Shown piece by piece: positions 51,479 to 53,225 of a DNA stretch of 53,225 nucleotides. Made by a program: the position numbers and the translations under genes. Below the pieces are notes generated by a model that had not been told where the DNA came from, did no database searches, and saw only the letters and a list, made by a program, of their open reading frames with translations. Where the stretch lies: assembly GCA_946478845.1 (NCBI GenBank), contig CAMLDI010000020.1, forward strand, positions 1 to 53,225, in the 5' to 3' direction. Source of the DNA: an uncultured Paenibacillaceae bacterium (lineage in GTDB: Bacteria > Bacillota > Bacilli > Aneurinibacillales > Aneurinibacillaceae). Every line of letters starts with the position of its first letter. Position 1 is the stretch's first letter.

Positions 51479-51519
51479 AATGAATAAACTTAATCTACAG
51501 TGATAAAAGGAGAAGCAGT

Positions 51520-52047
51520 ATGCCAAAAGCACGAAAGATGCTAAGTGACTGGGATGCGCCGTATATTCAGTCGCTCATGAAATTGATTGAAACGCAGAGC
51601 AAGTCAACGCTTGCGCATTGGGCGGTTGATTATGCCGAGGAAGTTATATTGCCGCTGTGGAGCAAGCACTACCCAGACGACCAACGTCCGCAAAATGCAC
51701 TGAACGCCGCTCGGGAGTGGTTATCGGGGGCAATAAAGCTGCCGAAAGCGAAAACGGCAATCCTCGAGTGTCACGCTGCCGCTCGTGAAACCGAAGAAAA
51801 CCCTGTTGCGCAAGCCGCTGCAAGGACGATGGGTCAGTGCGCATCAACTATTCATTCAGTAAGGCACTGTATCGGACTCGCTTTTTATGGAGCGATAGCG
51901 GTTGCGTATGACACTCTTGGAACGAATGCTCCGTGGGAGCAGCTGGAGCAATGTACCGCAGACGAGTGCGGACGTATGCTTAACGCGCTGCGTGCCGTGT
52001 CAGTAGATAACGAGCCGAACCCAGCCAAAATTGACTGGAGGTGTTGA
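51520..52047 (+). CDS. Imm-5-like putative immunity protein
   Basis: The 175-aa product is all-helical in appearance: KMLSDWDAPYIQSLMKLIET, then LAHWAVDYAEEVILPLWSKHY, NALNAAREWLSGAIKL and HSVRHCIGLAFYGAIAVAYD. It matches my memory of the Imm-5-like family of predicted immunity proteins. No toxin gene lies next to it. AAAGGAGAAG precedes the ATG. It shares the higher G+C of the DUF1801-methyltransferase pair and lies 41 nt after the methyltransferase. Confidence 0.65.
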   Translation: MPKARKMLSDWDAPYIQSLMKLIETQSKSTLAHWAVDYAEEVILPLWSKHYPDDQRPQNALNAAREWLSGAIKLPKAKTAILECHAAARETEENPVAQAAARTMGQCASTIHSVRHCIGLAFYGAIAVAYDTLGTNAPWEQLEQCTADECGRMLNALRAVSVDNEPNPAKIDWRC

Positions 52048-52110
52048 CTATGAAAACCCTTAGAATTTTTTTTATGGGTTTTTTGATGTGTAAGTTTATA
52101 AAAACATAGG

Positions 52111-52635
52111 CTATTGTTCAGGTTTGATATTGGCATATAATTTATAATAGACTTGCCTTTTTTCTTCCAGTGACAAGAGACTTTCGACTTGAGGATAGAG
52201 TTCCCGGTCCTCTTTTTCAATATGGCGAGTCATAAATGAAATGAATTGTTGAGATGCCTGGTTTGTTAGATTGACATGGTGATCTGTCCATTCATTTTGT
52301 AAGGAATGAAAAGAAAATTGCCAATCTTGAAATAATGTTCGCAATGTCTCATGTTCATTTATAATGTCAGGAATAATCCCGCTGTTCGTGCCAATATGTT
52401 GGCCTAAAATGGGAAAAAGGGCTTCTTCTTCATTATAATAATGGGGTTCTAACTCTTTACTGAAATTGAGTTCAAGTTGATTTAAATCTTGGACAACCTG
52501 GGATTGCTCCATAGGTGAAAGAGCCGTATTCAAATTATTTAAGATCTGTTGTAATTGTTCACAATGCTTCATTGTTTTCTCATGTTCTTTGGCAAAAGCC
52601 ATCACTTCAGATGTTAGTTGGGGAGACTGGTACAT
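52111..52635 (-). CDS. Haemerythrin HHE-domain protein
   Basis: The product of about 174 aa has the HHE cation-binding helices: KEHEKTMKHCEQL, LEPHYYNEEEALFP, INEHETLRTLF and MTRHIEKEDRELYPQ. These His and Glu residues build a non-haem di-iron site that binds O2 or NO or senses them. It resembles Firmicute haemerythrin-like proteins of about this size. ATG 52635 follows GGAGGTT. The AT-rich composition matches the backbone. Confidence 0.9.
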   Translation of the reverse strand: MYQSPQLTSEVMAFAKEHEKTMKHCEQLQQILNNLNTALSPMEQSQVVQDLNQLELNFSKELEPHYYNEEEALFPILGQHIGTNSGIIPDIINEHETLRTLFQDWQFSFHSLQNEWTDHHVNLTNQASQQFISFMTRHIEKEDRELYPQVESLLSLEEKRQVYYKLYANIKPEQ

Positions 52636-52667
52636 GGAAATAACCTCCAAATGAATTATTAATCTTA

Positions 52668-53040
52668 GTGTGGTTTAAAAAAATAATCTTATCCCTTGGG
52701 AAGAGGTTTGATAAAAATGAAAATAGAAAAAAACAATTTCCTATATTGGAATTCGATGCAGATGTGAATGCTTTTCTAAATCCACAAGATATAATCAAAC
52801 CCATTGATATTCCTGAGAAATGCGTTATTTGTTTTTTAAAAGAAGTCCTTGATGGCCTGTATAATGAAGGGAAGTTAAAACTTTTTTAAAAAATAAAGTC
52901 AGAGGCAGGTCCTGTTTTTATATAAGAATTTGAATATATGGGAGAACGATTAGCTGTTTTTCATCCTATGATTGGAGCGCCAATGGCATCTGGTCCCAAA
53001 AACCTATATAAATTTACGGATTATAGTAAAAATATCTAGG
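52668..53040 (+). pseudogene. Nucleoside phosphorylase-like relic
   Basis: One frame reads KQFPILEFDADVNAFLNP, then PIDIPEKCVICFLKEVLDG, and ends at 52889. A second piece further on reads MGERLAVFHPMIGAPMASG, resembling the RVAVFHPGVGAP-type segment of phosphorylase-family (uridine/purine) proteins. Stops and frame changes lie between the two, and nothing of the C-terminal half remains. There is no usable start codon in frame. It is a decayed gene of uncertain exact substrate. Confidence 0.55.
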
Positions 53041-53225
53041 TATTTGAGTAATTCGCTCCACAAACATTGTGGTCTTGGTTGAGCCAGTGAACAAGCTGTA
53101 AGTCCTACTACTCGACAACATCACCTGTTCTTCCCACAACCGTTGAGGGAAAAAGGTAGAATTAGACCTCCCATTTACCCCCTTTCGGTAAAGTGCAACG
53201 CCTCTGAAGGAGGTTGGCTACACTT
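53041..53225. other. Unassigned window end
   Basis: No gene, repeat or RNA structure could be supported in this stretch on either strand. Its composition is more balanced than the sequence to the left, so it may be the edge of another element beyond the window. Confidence 0.3.

Noticed and set aside
53041..53225. Possible IS605/omega-RNA-like end at the window edge
   Set aside because: I could not identify a guide scaffold, hairpin or transposase remnant; the sequence is cut off by the window.

Overview
The window looks like a chromosomal segment of a low-GC, endospore-forming Firmicute, most likely a Bacillales member. The reasons are AT-rich genes with strong AGGAGG-type ribosome sites, frequent GTG/TTG starts, two small acid-soluble spore protein genes (gamma-type and Tlp) each behind a sigmaG-like promoter, a pair of SPOCS-like spore-surface genes, an isoleucine T-box before ileS and an S-layer-anchored GH18 enzyme. 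No rRNA, tRNA or CRISPR array was seen. The genus cannot be fixed from the sequence alone.

Layout. 1-6750 is a scrambled accessory zone: TetR, an rsgA relic, a methyltransferase, a glycosidase relic, an IS21 relic, then a 530-bp partial copy of topB followed by a divergent TetR/SDR pair. 6879-15371 is backbone: intact topB, a CarD regulator, a YerD-like glutamate synthase with a small partner, tlp, a crotonase, two membrane proteins, a gamma SASP and an M50 protease. 15386-23818 is an 8.4-kb foreign island (IS91-type element, holin-like relic, secreted cysteine hydrolase with an amber codon, lipoprotein, IS3 element, 5'-truncated conjugation-type ATPase) bracketed by a 20-bp direct repeat that contains the ribosome site and start codon of the M50 gene.

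23920-42720 is backbone again: three small Sm-like proteins, two polysaccharide deacetylases, two divergent SPOCS-like paralogues, a four-gene envelope operon (UgtP/YkoN-like glycosyltransferase, MFS, deacetylase, YkoP-like), an amidase, aldehyde dehydrogenase, a Mur ligase, T-box plus a long (type 2-like) IleRS, GH18-SLH and a truncated haemoglobin. 42900-53225 is mixed: a MerR/isoprenylcysteine-methyltransferase pair, a vancomycin-type locus (VanR, VanS, VanZ, VanY(D)-like D,D-carboxypeptidase) without any vanHAX ligase genes, a broken MFS gene, a GNAT, a GC-richer trio ending in an Imm-5-like protein, haemerythrin and a decayed nucleoside phosphorylase.

How the parts may work together. VanRS probably senses a glycopeptide or envelope stress and controls vanZ and the carboxypeptidase from their shared 213-bp intergenic region. 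That region holds two 11-bp-spaced CTTAA direct repeats, one matching 10 of the 11 fixed bases of the VanR box as I recall it, and a hairpin that would mask the carboxypeptidase ribosome site. The envelope operon and the spore genes fit ordinary sporulating Bacillales physiology. The strongest leads for follow-up are the VanRS-VanZ-VanY locus without a ligase and the repeat-bounded island.
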